From contig JAWVWS010001074.1 in NCBI GenBank assembly GCA_033807775.1, positions 372,001 through 436,000 of the forward strand: a stretch of 64,000 bases of DNA. The letters run 5' to 3'. The stretch is from Saussurea involucrata (Eukaryota > Streptophyta > Magnoliopsida > Asterales > Asteraceae). The notes beneath the pieces were generated by a model. It saw only the letters and a program-made list of their open reading frames with translations, was not told the DNA's origin and searched no databases. Of the stretch, positions 1 to 13,477 are shown one piece after another. The position numbers and the translations under genes were made by a program. Every line of letters begins with the position of its first letter. The first letter of the stretch is position 1.

Positions 1-960
1 TCCATTAACTCAACCATTGATATTTTCAAGTAAAACACACAAATATTTGGAAATTAACATTTTTAGCATGCACAAAGTTTTCACAAATCACCTTGAACTC
101 TCCTCGTTAGATTTAAGCTAAATCTAGAATTTCTCCCAACGTAAGCTCCTTTGATGCAACGCGGATCCTTTAGGCCAAATCTTTCAAAACCTAGATCCAC
201 AAGTTTCCAACCATAAGTATTTATCCTCAAATACTTAGAATCATTTCCCCAAACATTTAGAACCCAAAATTTCAAATACAATCTTCATAAATGAAGAAGG
301 AGAAGAACACTTCAACTAAACATAACCAAAATCGTCCACAATACTCCAAACGAGAAAGAAAGTGAACAAAATATGATTTTGAGCAATTAATCCTTTAATG
401 ACATATTATGATTTCTACACATCAAAATATCCAAAAGCCCCAAATATGGTTGTTTTACAACATTTATGAAGATAACCATTTCAAAAGAGTTAATCTATTC
501 CATTAACTCAACCATTGATATTTTCAAGTAAAACACACAAATATTTGGAAAATGACATTTTTGGCATGCACAAAGTTTTCACAAATCAACTTGAACTCAC
601 CTCGCTAGATTTAAGCTAAATCTAGAATTTCTCCCAACGTAAGCTCCTTTGATGCAACACGGATCCTTTAGGCCAAATCTTTCAAAACCTAGATCCACGA
701 GTTTCCAACCATAAGTATTTATCCTCAAATACTTAGAATCATTCCCCAAACATTTAGAACCCAATATCTCAAATACATCAAGCCCTAATCTTCATAAATG
801 AAGAAGGAGAAGAACACTTCAACTAAACATAACCAAAATCTTCCACAATACTCCAAACGAGAAAGAAAGTGAACAAAATTTGATTTTGAGCAATTAATCA
901 TTTAATGACATATTATGATTTCTACACATCAAAATATCCAAAAGCCCCAAATATGGTTTT
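1..960 (-). repeat. Block shared with 6,068-7,030 (first copy)
   Basis: Carries a 10-bp deletion after AAATACA, an extra T in CATTTCCCC, GAGTTAATCTATTCC and CCACGAGTTTCC. All four rare variants are repeated exactly 6,067 bp downstream. The 10-bp deletion plus the extra T shift the minus-strand reading frame, which explains the slightly longer frame at 81-281. Confidence 0.85.
81..281 (-). other. Frame-shifted open frame (66 codons) from an indel monomer, judged non-coding
   Basis: Same frame as at 4629-4814 but with a different start region. A 10-bp deletion and a 1-bp insertion join the upstream TTG-TAT-TTG codons to the common frame. An identical copy lies at 6148-6348. It starts at TTG, just after an in-frame TGA, and no ATG is available. 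The pair documents a duplication, not a gene. Confidence 0.8.
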
Positions 961-1674
961 TTTACAACATTTATGAAGATAACCATTTCAAAAGAGTTAA
1001 ACTATTCCATTAACTCAACCATTGATATTTTCAAGTAAAACACACAAAAATTTGGAAAATGACATTTTTGGCATGCACAAAGTTTACACAAATCAACCTG
1101 AACTCACCTCGCTAGATTTAAGCTAAATCTAGAATTTCTCCCAACGTAAGCTCCTTTGATGCAACACGGATCCTTTAGGCCAAATCTTCCAAAACCTAGA
1201 TCCACAAGTTTCCAACCATAAGTATTTATCCTCAAATACTTAGAATCATTCCCCAAACATTTAGAACCCAATATCTCAAATACATCAAGCCCTAATCTTC
1301 ATAAATGAAGAAGGAGAAGAACACTTCAACTAAACATAACCAAAATCGTCCACAATACTCCAAACGAGAAAGAAAGTGAACAAAATATGATTTTGAGCAA
1401 TTAATCCTTTAATGACATATTATGATTTCTACACATCAAAATATCCAAAAGCCCCAAATATGGTTGTTTTACAACATTTATGAAGATAACCATTTCAAAA
1501 GAGTTAAACTATTCCATTAACTCAACCATTGATATTTTCAAGTAAAACACACAAATATTTGGAAAATGACATTTTTGGCATGCACAAAGTTTACACAAAT
1601 CAACTTGAACTCACCTCGCCATATTTAAGCTAAATCTAGAATTTCTCCCAACGTAAGCTCCTTTGATGCAACCC

Positions 1675-4600
1675 GGATCCTTTAGGCCAAATCTTCCAAA
1701 ACCTAGATCCACAAGTTTCCAACCATAAGTATTTATCCTCAAATACTTAGAATCATTCCCCAAACATTTAGAACCCAAAATTTCAAATACATCAAGCCCT
1801 AATCTTCAGAAATGAAGAAGGAGAAGAACACTTCAACTAAACATAACCAAAATCGTCCACAATACTCCAAACGAGAAAGAAAGTGAACAAAATATGATTT
1901 TGAGCAATTAATCCTTTAATGACATATTATGATTTCTACACATCAAAATATCCAAAAGCCCCAAATATGGTTGTTTTACAACATTTATGAAGATAACCAT
2001 TTCAAAAGAGTTAAACTATTCCATTAACTCAACCATTGATATTTTCAAGTAAAACACACAAATATTTGGAAAATGACATTTTTGGCATGCACAAAGTTTT
2101 CACAAATCAACTTGAACTCACCTCGCTAGATTTAAGCTAAATCTAGAATTTCTCCCAACGTAAGCTCCTTTGATGCAACCCGGATCCTTTAGACCAAATC
2201 TTCCAAAACCTAGATCCACAAGATTCCAACCATAAGTATTTATCCTCAAATACTTAGAATCATTCCCCAAACATTTAGAACCCAAAATCTCAAATACATC
2301 AAGCCCTGATCTTCCTAAATGAAGAAGGAGAAGAACACTTCAACTAAACATAACCAAAATCGTCCACAATACTCCAAACGAGAAAGAAAGTGAACAAAAT
2401 ATGATTTTGAGCAATTAATCATTTAATGACATATTATGATTTCTACACATCAAAATATCCAAAAGCCCAAATATGGTTGTTTTACAACATTTATGAAGAT
2501 AACCATTTCAAAAGAGTTAAACTATTCCATTAACTCAACCATTGATATTTTCAAGTAAAACACACAAATATTTGGAAAATGACATTTTTGGCATGCACAA
2601 AGTTTACACAAATCAACCTGAACTCACCTCGCTAGATTTAAGCTAAATCTAGAATTTCTCCCAACGTAAGCTCCTGATGCAACACGGATCCTTTAGGCCA
2701 AATCTTCCAAAACCTAGATCCACAAGTTTCCAACCATAAGTATTTATCCTCAAATACTTAGAATCATTCCCCAAACATTTAGAACCCAATATCTCAAATA
2801 CATCAAGCCCTAATCTTCATAAATGAAGAAGGAGAAGAACACTTCAACTAAACATAACCAAAATCTTCCACAATACTCCAAACGAGAAAGAATGTGAACA
2901 AAATTTGATTTTGAGCAATTAATCATTTAATGCCATATTATGATTTCTACACATCAAAATATCCAAAAGCCCCAAATATGGTTTTTTTACAACATTTATG
3001 AAGATAACCATTTCAAAAGAGTTAAACTATTCCATTAACTCAACCATTGATATTTTCAAGTAAAACACACAAAAATTTGGAAAATGACATTTTTGGCATG
3101 CACAAAGTTTACACAAATCAACCTGAACTCACCTCGCTAGATTTAAGCTAAATCTAGAATTTCTCCCAACGTAAGCTCCTTTGATGCAACACGGATCCTT
3201 TAGGCCAAATCTTCCAAAACCTAGATCCACAAGTTTCCAACCATAAGTATTTATCCTCAAATACTTAGAATCATTCCCCAAACATTTAGAACCCAAAATT
3301 TCAAATACATCAAGCCCTAATCTTCAGAAATGAAGAAGGAGAAGAACACTTCAACTAAACATAACCAAAATCGTCCACAATACTCCAAACGAGAAAGAAA
3401 GTGAACAAAATATGATTTTGAGCAATTAATCCTTTAATGACATATTATGATTTCTACACATCAAAATATCCAAAAGCCCCAAATATGGTTGTTTTACAAC
3501 ATTTATGAAGATAACCATTTCAAAAGAGTTAAACTATTCCATTAACTCAACCATTGATATTTTCAAGTAAAACACACAAATATTTGGAAAATGACATTTT
3601 TGGCATGCACAAAGTTTTCACAAATCAACTTGAACTCACCTCGCTAGATTTAAGCTAAATCTAGAATTTCTCCCAACGTAAGCTCCTTTGATGCAACCCG
3701 GATCCTTTAGACCAAATCTTCCAAAACCTAGATCCACAAGATTCCAACCATAAGTATTTATCCTCAAATACTTAGAATCATTCCCCAAACATTTAGAACC
3801 CAAAATCTCAAATACATCAAGCCCTGATCTTCCTAAATGAAGAAGGAGAAGAACACTTCAACTAAACATAACCAAAATCGTCCACAATACTCCAAACGAG
3901 AAAGAAAGTGAACAAAATATGATTTTGAGCAATTAATCATTTAATGACATATTATGATTTCTACACATCAAAATATCCAAAAGCCCAAATATGGTTGTTT
4001 TACAACATTTATGAAGATAACCATTTCAAAAGAGTTAAACTATTCCATTAACTCAACCATTGATATTTTCAAGTAAAACACACAAATATTTGGAAAATGA
4101 CATTTTTGGCATGCACAAAGTTTACACAAATCAACCTGAACTCACCTCGCTAGATTTAAGCTAAATCTAGAATTTCTCCCAACGTAAGCTCCTGATGCAA
4201 CACGGATCCTTTAGGCCAAATCTTCCAAAACCTAGATCCACAAGTTTCCAACCATAAGTATTTATCCTCAAATACTTAGAATCATTCCCCAAACATTTAG
4301 AACCCAATATCTCAAATACATCAAGCCCTAATCTTCATAAATGAAGAAGGAGAAGAACACTTCAACTAAACATAACCAAAATCTTCCACAATACTCCAAA
4401 CGAGAAAGAATGTGAACAAAATTTGATTTTGAGCAATTAATCATTTAATGCCATATTATGATTTCTACACATCAAAATATCCAAAAGCCCCAAATATGGT
4501 TTTTTTACAACATTTATGAAGATAACCATTTCAAAAGAGTTAAACTATTCCATTAACTCAACCATTGATATTTTCAAGTAAAACACACAAATATTTGGAA
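1675..4600 (-). repeat. Tandem 3-monomer duplication, period 1,518 bp
   Basis: Private variants recur exactly 1,518 bp apart. TCTTCAGAAATG sits in the monomers anchored at 1675 and 3193. ATTCCAACC with CCCTGATCTTCC and a missing C in AAGCCCAAAT sits in 2182 and 3700. A 3-bp-shorter CTCCTGATGC, AATGTGAAC and ATGCCATATT sit in 2686 and 4204. These variants are absent or different in most other units, so the simplest reading is one unequal crossover that duplicated three monomers. Edges are approximate, about 1.78-3.29 and 3.29-4.55 kb. Confidence 0.85.
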
Positions 4601-4628
4601 ATTAACATTTTTAGCATGCACAAAGTTT

Positions 4629-4814
4629 TCACAAATCACCTTGAACTCTCCTCGTTAGATTTAAGCTAAATCTAGAATTTCTCCCAACGTAAGCTCCTTT
4701 GATGCAACCCGGATCCTTTAGGCCAAATCTTTCAAAACCTAGATCCACAAGTTTCCAACCATAAGTATTTATCCTCAAATACTTAGAATCATTCCCCAAA
4801 CATTTAGAACCCAA
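4629..4814 (-). other. Periodic open frame of A-type monomers (61 codons), judged non-coding
   Basis: One of a set at 4629-4814, 8166-8351, 9181-9366, 9688-9873 and 11208-11393. The frame opens at TTG, with no in-frame ATG before an upstream TGA, and ends at TGA about 61 codons on. Other monomers hold almost the same frame but stop at about 55 codons, because GAGGTGAG or GACGTGAG places a TGA where A-type units read GAGGAGAG. The frame has no signal peptide, recognisable domain or Kozak-like ATG. Differences between units do not look constrained to synonymous positions. It recurs simply because the DNA recurs. Coding potential is very unlikely, though a transcript cannot be excluded from sequence alone. 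Confidence 0.8.
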
Positions 4815-6067
4815 AATTTCAAATACATCAAGCCCTAATCTTCATAAATGAAGAAGGAGAAGAACACTTCAACTAAACATAACCAAAATCGTCCACAATA
4901 CTCCAAACGAGAAAGAAAGTGAACAAAATATGATTTTGAGCAATTAATCATTTAATGACATATTATGATTTCTACACCTCAAAATATCCAAAAGCCCAAA
5001 TATGGTTGTTTTACAACATTTATGAATATAACCATTTCAAAAGAGTTAAACTATTCCATTAACTCAACCATTGATATTTTCAAGTAAAACACACAAATAT
5101 TTGGAAAATGACATTTTTGGCATGCACAAAGTTTACACAAATCAACTTGAACTCACCTCGCTAGATTTAAGCTAAATCTAGAATTTCTCCCAACGTAAGC
5201 TCCTTTGATGCAACACGGATCCTTTAGGCCAAATCTTCCAAAACCTAGATCCACAAGTTTCCAACCATAAGTATTTATCCTCAAATACTTAGAATCATTC
5301 CCCAAACATTTAGAACCCAATATCTCAAATACATCAAGCCCTAATCTTCATAAATGAAGAAGGAGAAGAACACTTCAACTAAAAACAACCAAAATCGTCA
5401 ACAATACTCCAAACGAGAAAGAAAGTGAACAAAATATGATTTTGAGCAATTAATCCTTTAATGACATATTATGATTTCTACACATCAAAATATCCAAAAG
5501 CCCCAAATATGGTTGTTTTACAACATTTATGAAGATAACCATTTCAAAACAGTTAAACTATTCCATTAACTCAACCATTGATATTTTCAAGTAAAACACA
5601 CAAATATTTGGAAAATGACATTTTTGGCATGCACAAAGTTTTCACAAATCAACTTGAACTCACCTCGCTAGATTTAAGCTAAATCTAGAATTTCTCCTAA
5701 CGTAAGCTCCTTTGATGCAACCCGGATCCTTTAGGCCAAATCTTCAGAAACCTAGATCCACAAGTTTCCAACCATAAGTATTTATCCTCAAATACTTAGA
5801 ATCATTCCCCAAACATTTAGAACCCAATATCTCAAATACATCAAGCCCTAATCTTCATAAATGAAGAAGGAGAAGAACACTTCAACTAAACATAACCAAA
5901 ATCTTCCACAATACTCCAAACGAGAAAGAAAGTGAACAAAATTTGATTTTGAGCAATTAATCATTTAATGACATATTATGATTTCTACACATCAAAATAT
6001 CCAAAAGCCCCAAATATGGTTTTTTACAACATTTATGAAGATAACCATTTCAAAAGAGTTAAACTAT

Positions 6068-7030
6068 TCCATTAACTCAACCATTGATATTTTCAAGTAA
6101 AACACACAAATATTTGGAAATTAACATTTTTAGCATGCACAAAGTTTTCACAAATCACCTTGAACTCTCCTCGTTAGATTTAAGCTAAATCTAGAATTTC
6201 TCCCAACGTAAGCTCCTTTGATGCAACGCGGATCCTTTAGGCCAAATCTTTCAAAACCTAGATCCACAAGTTTCCAACCATAAGTATTTATCCTCAAATA
6301 CTTAGAATCATTTCCCCAAACATTTAGAACCCAAAATTTCAAATACAATCTTCATAAATGAAGAAGGAGAAGAACACTTCAACTAAACATAACCAAAATC
6401 GTCCACAATACTCCAAACGAGAAAGAAAGTGAACAAAATATGATTTTGAGCAATTAATCCTTTAATGACATATTATGATTTCTACACATCAAAATATCCA
6501 AAAGCCCCAAATATGGTTGTTTTACAACATTTATGAAGATAACCATTTCAAAAGAGTTAATCTATTCCATTAACTCAACCATTGATATTTTCAAGTAAAA
6601 CACACAAATATTTGGAAAATGACATTTTTGGCATGCACAAAGTTTTCACAAATCAACTTGAACTCACCTCGCTAGATTTAAGCTAAATCTAGAATTTCTC
6701 CCAACGTAAGCTCCTTTGATGCAACACGGATCCTTTAGGCCAAATCTTCCAAAACCTAGATCCACGAGTTTCCAACCATAAGTATTTATCCTCAAATACT
6801 TAGAATCATTCCCCAAACATTTAGAACCCAATATCTCAAATACATCAAGCCCTAATCTTCATAAATGAAGAAGGAGAAGAACACTTCAACTAAACATAAC
6901 CAAAATCTTCCACAATACTCCAAACGAGAAAGAAAGTGAACAAAATATGATTTTGAGCAATTAATCATTTAATGACATATTATGATTTCTACACATCAAA
7001 ATATCCAAAAGCCCCAAATATGGTTTTTTT
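6068..7030 (-). repeat. Block shared with 1-960 (second copy)
   Basis: Same set of rare variants as 1-960, at a fixed offset of 6,067 bp (12 monomer intervals). There are a few base differences, such as TCTTCC versus TCTTTC before AAAACC in the second monomer. Likely the trace of a 12-monomer duplication, or of conversion between distant units. Confidence 0.85.
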
Positions 7031-10000
7031 ACAACATTTATGAAGATAACCATTTCAAAAGAGTTAAACTATTCCATTAACTCAACCATTGATATTTTCA
7101 AGTAAAACACACAAATATTTGGAAATTAACATTTTTAGCATGCACAAAGTTTTCACAAATCACCTTGAACTCTCCTCGTTAGATTTAAGCTAAATCTAGA
7201 ATTTCTCCCAACGTAAGCTCCTTTGATGCAACCCGGATCCTTTAGGCCAAATCTTTCAAAACCTAGATCCACAAGTTTCCAACCATAAGTATTTATCCTC
7301 AAATACTTAGAATCATTCCCCAAACATTAAGAACCCAAAATTTCAAATACATCAAGCCCTAATCTTCATAAATGAAGAAGGAGAAGAACACTTCAACTAA
7401 ACATAACCAAAATCGTCAACAATACTCCAAACGAGAAAGAAAGTGAACAAAATATGATTTTGAGCAATTAATCCTTTAATGACATATTATGATTTCTACA
7501 CATCAAAATATCCAAAAGCCCCAAATATGGTTGTTTTACAACCTTTATGAAGATAACCATTTCAAAAGAGTTAAACTATTCCATTAACTCAACCATTGAT
7601 ATTTTCAAGTAAAACACACAAATATTTGGAAAATGACATTTTTGGCATGCACAAAGTTTTCACAAATCAACTTGAACTCACCTCGCTAGATTTAAGCTAA
7701 ATCTAGAATTTCTCCTAACGTAAGCTCCTTTGATGCAACCCGGATCCTTTAGGCCAAATCTTCAGAAACCTAGATCCACAAGTTTCCAACCATAAGTATT
7801 TATCCTCAAATACTTAGAATCATTCCCCAAACATTTAGAACCCAATATCTCAAATACATCAAGCCCTAATCTTCATAAATGAAGAAGGAGAAGAACACTT
7901 CAACTAAACATAACCAAAATCTTCCACAATACTCCAAACGAGAAAGAAAGTGAACAAAATTTGATTTTGAGCAATTAATCATTTAATGACATATTATGAT
8001 TTCTACACATCAAAATATCCAAAAGCCCCAAATATGGTTTTTTACAACATTTATGAAGATAACCATTTCAAAAGAGTTAAACTATTTCATTAACTCAACC
8101 ATTGATATTTTCAAGTAAAACACACAAATATTTGGAAAATAACATTTTTAGCATGCACAAAGTTTTCACAAATCACCTTGAACTCTCCTCGTTAGATTTA
8201 AGCTAAATCTCGAATTTCTCCCAACGTAAACTCCTTTGATGCAACCCGGATCCTTTAGGCCAAATCTTTCAAAACCTAGATCCACAAGTTTCCAACCATA
8301 AGTATTTATCCTCAAATACTTAGAATCATTCCCCAAACATTTAGAACCCAAAATTTCAAATACATCAAGCCCTAATCTTCATAAATGAAGAAGGAGAAGA
8401 ACACTTCAACTAAACATAACCAAAATCGTCAACAATACTCCAAACGAGAAAGAAAGTGAACAAAATATGATTTTGAGCAATTAATCCTTTAATGACATAT
8501 TATGATTTCTACACATCAAAATATCCAAAAGCCCCAAATATTGTTGTTTTACAACATTTATGAAGATAACCATTTCAAAAGAGTTAAACTATTCCATTAA
8601 CTCAACCATTGATATTTTCAAGTAAAACACACAAATATTTGGAAAATGACATTTTTGGCATGCACAAAGTTTTCACAAATCAACTTGAACTCACCTCGCT
8701 AGATTTAAGCTAAATCTAGAATTTCTCCCAACGTAAGCTCCTTTGATGCAACCCGGATCCTTTAGGCCAAATCTTCCAAAACCTAGATCCACAAGTTTCC
8801 AACCATAAGTATTTATCCTCAAATACTTAGAATCATTCCCCAAACATTTAGAACCCAATATCTCAAATACATCAAGCCCTAATCTTCATAAATGAAGAAG
8901 GAGAAAAACACTTCAACTAAACATAACCAAAATCTTCCACAATACTCCAAACGAGAAAGAAAGTGAACAAAATTTGATTTTGAGCAATTAATCATTTAAT
9001 GACATATTATGATTTCTACACATCAAAATATCCAAAAGCCCCAAATATGGTTTTTTTTACAACATTTATGAAGATAACCATTTCAAAAGAGTTAAACTAT
9101 TCCATTAACTCAACCATTGATATTTTCAAGTAAAACACACAAATATTTGGAAATTAACATTTTTAGCATGCACAAAGTTTTCACAAATCACCTTGAACTC
9201 TCCTCGTTAGATTTAAGCTAAATCTTGAATTTCTCCCAACGTAAGCTCCTTTGATGCAACCCGGATCCTTTAGGCCAAATCTTTCAAAACCTAGATCCAC
9301 AAGTTTCCAACCATAAGTATTTATCCTCAAATACTTAGAATCATTCCCCAAACATTTAGAACCCAAAATTTCAAATACACCAAGCCCTAATCTTCATAAA
9401 TAAAGAAGGAGAAGAACACTTCAACTAAACATAACCAAAATCGTCAACAATACTCCAAACGAGAAAGAAAGTGAACAAAATTTGATTTTGAGCAATTAAT
9501 CATTTAATGACATATTATGATTTCTACACATCAAAATATCCAAAAGCCCCAAATATGGTTTTTTTACAACATTTATGAAGATAACCATTTCAAAAGAGTT
9601 AAACTATTCCATTAACTCAACCATTGATATTTTCAAGTAAAACACACAAATATTTGGAAATTAACATTTTTAGCATGCACAAAGTTTTCACAAATCACCT
9701 TGAACTCTCCTCGTTAGATTTAAGCTAAATCTTGAATTTCTCCCAACGTAAGCTCCTTTGATGCAACCCGGATCCTTTAGGCCAAATCTTTCAAAACCTA
9801 GATCCACAAGTTTCCAACCATAAGTATTTATCCTCAAATACTTAGAATCATTCCCCAAACATTTAGAACCCAAAATTTCAAATACACCAAGCCCTAATCT
9901 TCATAAATGAAGAAGGAGAAGAACACTTCAACTAAACATAACCAAAATCGTCAACAATACTCCAAACGAGAAAGAAAGTGAACAAAATATGATTTTGAGC

Positions 10001-12945
10001 AATTAATCCTTTAATGACATATTATGATTTCTACACATCAAAATATCCAAAAGCCCCAAATATGGTTGTTTTACAACATTTATGAAGATAACCATTTCAA
10101 AAGAGTTAAACTATTCCATTAACTCAACCATTGATATTTTCAAGTAAAACACACAAATATTTGGAAAATGACATTTTTGGCATGCACAAAGTTTTCACAA
10201 ATCAACTTGAACTCACCTCGCTAGATTTAAGCTAAATCTAGAATTTCTCCCAACGTAAGCTCCTTTGATGCAACCCGGACCCTTTAGGCCAAATCTTCCA
10301 AAACCTAGATCCACAAAATTCCAACCATAAGTATTTATCCTCAAATACTTAGAATCATTCCCCAAACATTTAGAACCCAAAATCTCAAATACATCAAGCC
10401 CTGATCTTCCTAAATGAAGAAGGAGAAGAACACTTCAACTAAACATAACCAAAATCGTCCACAATACTCCAAACGAGAAAGAAAGTGAACAAAATATGAT
10501 TTTGAGCAATTAATCATTTAATGACATATTATGATTTCTACACATCAAAATATCCAAAAGCCCAAATATGGTTGTTTTACAACATTTATGAAGATAACCA
10601 TTTCAAAAGAGTTAAACTATTCCATTAACTCAACCATTGATATTTTCAAGTAAAACACACAAAAATTTGGAAAATGACATTTTTGGCATGCACAAAGTTT
10701 ACACAAATCAACCTGAACTCACCTCGCTAGATTTAAGCTAAATCTAGAATTTCTCCCAACGTAAGCTCCTATTATGCAACACGGATCCTTTAGGCCAAAT
10801 CTTCCAAAACCTAGATCCACAAGTTTCCAACCATAAGTATTTATCCTCAAATACTTAGAATCATTCCCCAAACATTTAGAACCCAATATCTCAAATACAT
10901 CAAGCCCTAATCTTCATAAATGAAGAAGGAGAAGAACACTTCAACTAAACATAACCAAAATCTTCCACAATACTCCAAACGAGAAAGAAAGTGAACAAAA
11001 TTTGATTTTGAGCAATTAATCATTTAATGCCATATTATGATTTCTACACATCAAAATATCCAAAAGCCCCAAATATGGTTTTTTTACAACATTTATGAAG
11101 ATAACCATTTCAAAAGAGTTAAACTATTCCATTAACTCAACCATTGATATTTTCAAGTAAAACACACAAATATTTGGAAATTAACATTTTTAGCATGCAC
11201 AAAGTTTTCACAAATCACCTTGAACTCTCCTCGTTAGATTTAAGCTAAATCTAGAATTTCTCCCAACGTAAGCTCCTTTGATGCAACCCGGATCCTTTAG
11301 GCCAAATCTTTCAAAACCTAGATCCACAAGTTTCCAACCATAAGTATTTATCCTCAAATACTTAGAATCATTCCCCAAACATTTAGAACCCAAAATTTCA
11401 AATACATCAAGCCCTAATATTCATAAATGAAGAAGGAGAAGAACACTTCAACTAAACATAACCAAAATCGTCCACAATACTCCAAACGAGAAAGAAAGTG
11501 AACAAAATATGATTTTGAGCAATTAATCCTTTAATGACATATTATGATTTCTACACATCAAAATATCCAAAAGCCCCAAATATGGTTGTTTTACAACATT
11601 TATGAAGATAACCATTTCAAAAGAGTTAAACTATTCCATTAACTCAACCATTGATATTTTCAAGTAAAACACACAAATATTTGGAAAATGACATTTTTGG
11701 CATGCACAAAGTTTTCACAAATCAACTTGAACTCACCTCGCTAGATTTAAGCTAAATCTAGAATTTCTCCCAACGTAAGCTCCTTTGATGCAACCCGGAT
11801 CCTTTAGGCCAAATCTTCCAAAACCTAGATCCACAAGATTCCAACCATAAGTATTTATCCTCAAATACTTAGAATCATTCCCCAAACATTTAGAACCCAA
11901 AATCTCAAATACATCAAGCCCTGATCTTCCTAAATGAAGAAGGAGAAGAACACTTCAACTAAACATAACCAAAATCGTCCACAATACTCCAAACGAGAAA
12001 GAAAGTGAACAAAATATGATTTTGAGCAATTAATCATTTAATGACATATTATGATTTCTACACATCAAAATATCCAAAAGCCCCAAATATGGTTGTTTTA
12101 CAACATTTATGAAGATAACCATTTCAAAAGAGTTAAACTATTCCATTAACTCAACCATTGATATTTTCAAGTAAAACACACAAATATTTGGAAAATGACA
12201 TTTTTGGCATGCACAAAGTTTACACAAATCAACTTGAACTCACCTCGCTAGATTTAAGCTAAATCTAGAATTTCTCCCAACGTAAGCTCCTTTGATGCAA
12301 CACGGATCCTTTAGCCCAAATCTTCCAAAACCTAGATCCACAAGTTTCCAACCATAAGTATTTATCCTCAAATACTTAGAATCATTCCCCAAACATTTAG
12401 AACCCAATATCTCAAATACATCAAGCCCTAATTTTCATAAATGAAGAAGGAGAAGAACACTTCAACTAAACATAACCAAAATCTTCCACAATACTCCAAA
12501 CGAGAAAGAAAGTGAACAAAATTTGATTTTGAGCAATTAATCATTTAATGACATATTATGATTTCTACACATCAAAATATCCAAAAGCCCCAAATATGGT
12601 TGTTTTACAACATTTATGAAGATAACCATTTCAAAAGAGTTAAACTATTCCATTAACTCAACCATTGATATTTTCAAGTAAAACACACAAATATTTGGAA
12701 ATTAACATTTTTAGCATGCACAAAGTTTTCACAAATCACCTTGAACTCTCCTTGTTAGATTTAAGCTAAATCTAGAATTTCTCCCAACGTAAGCTCCTTT
12801 GATGCAACGCGGATCCTTTAGGCCAAATCTTTCAAAACCTAGATCCACAAGTTTCCAACCATAAGTATTTATCCTCAAATACTTAGAATCATTCCCCAAA
12901 CATTAAGAACCCAAAATTTCAAATACATCAAGCCCTAATCTTCAT

Positions 12946-12977
12946 AAATGAAGAAGGAGAAAAATGAAGAAGGAGAA
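12946..12977 (-). repeat. 16-bp tandem duplication inside one monomer
   Basis: AAATGAAGAAGGAGAA occurs twice in a row (12946-12961, 12962-12977) in the monomer anchored at 12811. This makes its interval 523 bp. I did not see it in any other unit. It lies at the edge between the A and B domains. It probably arose by slippage in the purine-rich stretch. Confidence 0.9.
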
Positions 12978-13277
12978 GAACACTTCAACTAAACATAACC
13001 AAAATCGTCCACAATACTCCAAACGGGAAAGAAAGTGAACAAAATATGATTTTGAGCAATTAATCCTTTAATGACATATTATGATTTCTACACATCAAAA
13101 TATCCAAAAGCCCCAAATATGGTTGTTTTACAACATTTATGAAGATAACCATTTCAAAAGAGTTAAACTATTCCATTAACTCAACCATTGATATTTTCAA
13201 GTAAAACACACAAATATTTAGAAAATAACATTTTTGGCATGCACAAAGTTTTCACAAATCACCTTGAACTCACCTCG

Positions 13278-13298
13278 CTAGATTTAAGCTAAATCTAG
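13278..13298. other. Conserved monomer hairpin 1 (9-bp arms, 3-nt loop)
   Basis: Arms CTAGATTTA and TAAATCTAG around AGC form a perfect short inverted repeat. The same element occurs in nearly every monomer of both arrays. A-type monomers have GTTAGATTTA on the left, which shortens the stem to 8 bp. A few units carry AAGTCTAG (for example near 14305 and 22915), which adds a mismatch. Position is given in one representative monomer only. No function can be assigned; it could form a small cruciform in single-stranded or supercoiled DNA. Confidence 0.85.
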
Positions 13299-13384
13299 AA
13301 TTTCTCCCAACGTAAGCTCCTTTGATGCAACCCGGATCCTTTAGGCCAAATCTTCCAAAACCTAGATCCACAAGTTTCCAACCA

Positions 13385-13408
13385 TAAGTATTTATCCTCA
13401 AATACTTA
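13385..13408. other. Conserved monomer hairpin 2 (9-bp arms, 6-nt loop), the inversion break site
   Basis: Arms TAAGTATTT and AAATACTTA flank the loop ATCCTC. The element is present in almost all monomers; some units have CAGATACTT or AAGGATTT, which weaken the stem (for example near 15425 and 14400). Its right arm is exactly where the orientation switch at 37,2xx occurs, so the junction reads as this hairpin followed by a partial reversed copy of itself. Coordinates are for the representative monomer. Confidence 0.85.
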
Positions 13409-13461
13409 GAATAATTCCCCAAACATTTAGAACCCAAAATCTCAAATACATCAAGCCCTAA

Positions 13462-13477
13462 TCTTCATAAATGAAGA
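13462..13477. other. Conserved monomer inverted repeat 3 (7-bp arms)
   Basis: TCTTCAT and ATGAAGA are separated by AA. Present in most units of both arrays. Variants include TCTTCCTAAATG (for example near 2312) and TCTTCAGAAATG (1806 and 3324), which break the pairing. It lies next to a purine-rich stretch (GAAGAAGGAGAAGAAC). No known function. Confidence 0.75.

Larger units (their letters stand above)
1..13200 (-). repeat. A domain: older-looking variant mixture at the left end
   Basis: Most monomers here read GGAAAATGACATTTTTGGC, whereas monomers right of about 13.2 kb read GGAAAATAACATT. Three types are interleaved. The first is A-type units with GGAAATTAACATTTTTAGC and CTCTCCTCGTTAG (anchors 163, 4711, 6230, 7235, 9263, 9770, 11290, 12811; 8248 is similar). 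The second is units with ACACGGATCC and AACCCAATATCTC. The third is units with ACCCGGATCC, CCCTGATCTTCC and AAGCCCAAAT (2182, 3700, 10277). Order is irregular with local 2- and 3-monomer patterns. Boundary placement is good to about 200 bp. Confidence 0.85.

Noticed and set aside
81..281. Small protein genes (the 61-66-codon frames, seven copies between 81 and 11,393)
   Set aside because: All start at TTG, none has an in-frame ATG, they recur at satellite spacing, and their length depends on one variable stop. No domain or signal is recognisable.
13455..13463. Telomere repeat remnant (AGCCCTAATC, or GATTAGGGCT on the other strand)
   Set aside because: It occurs once per monomer as part of the 507-bp unit and is not in short tandem copies.
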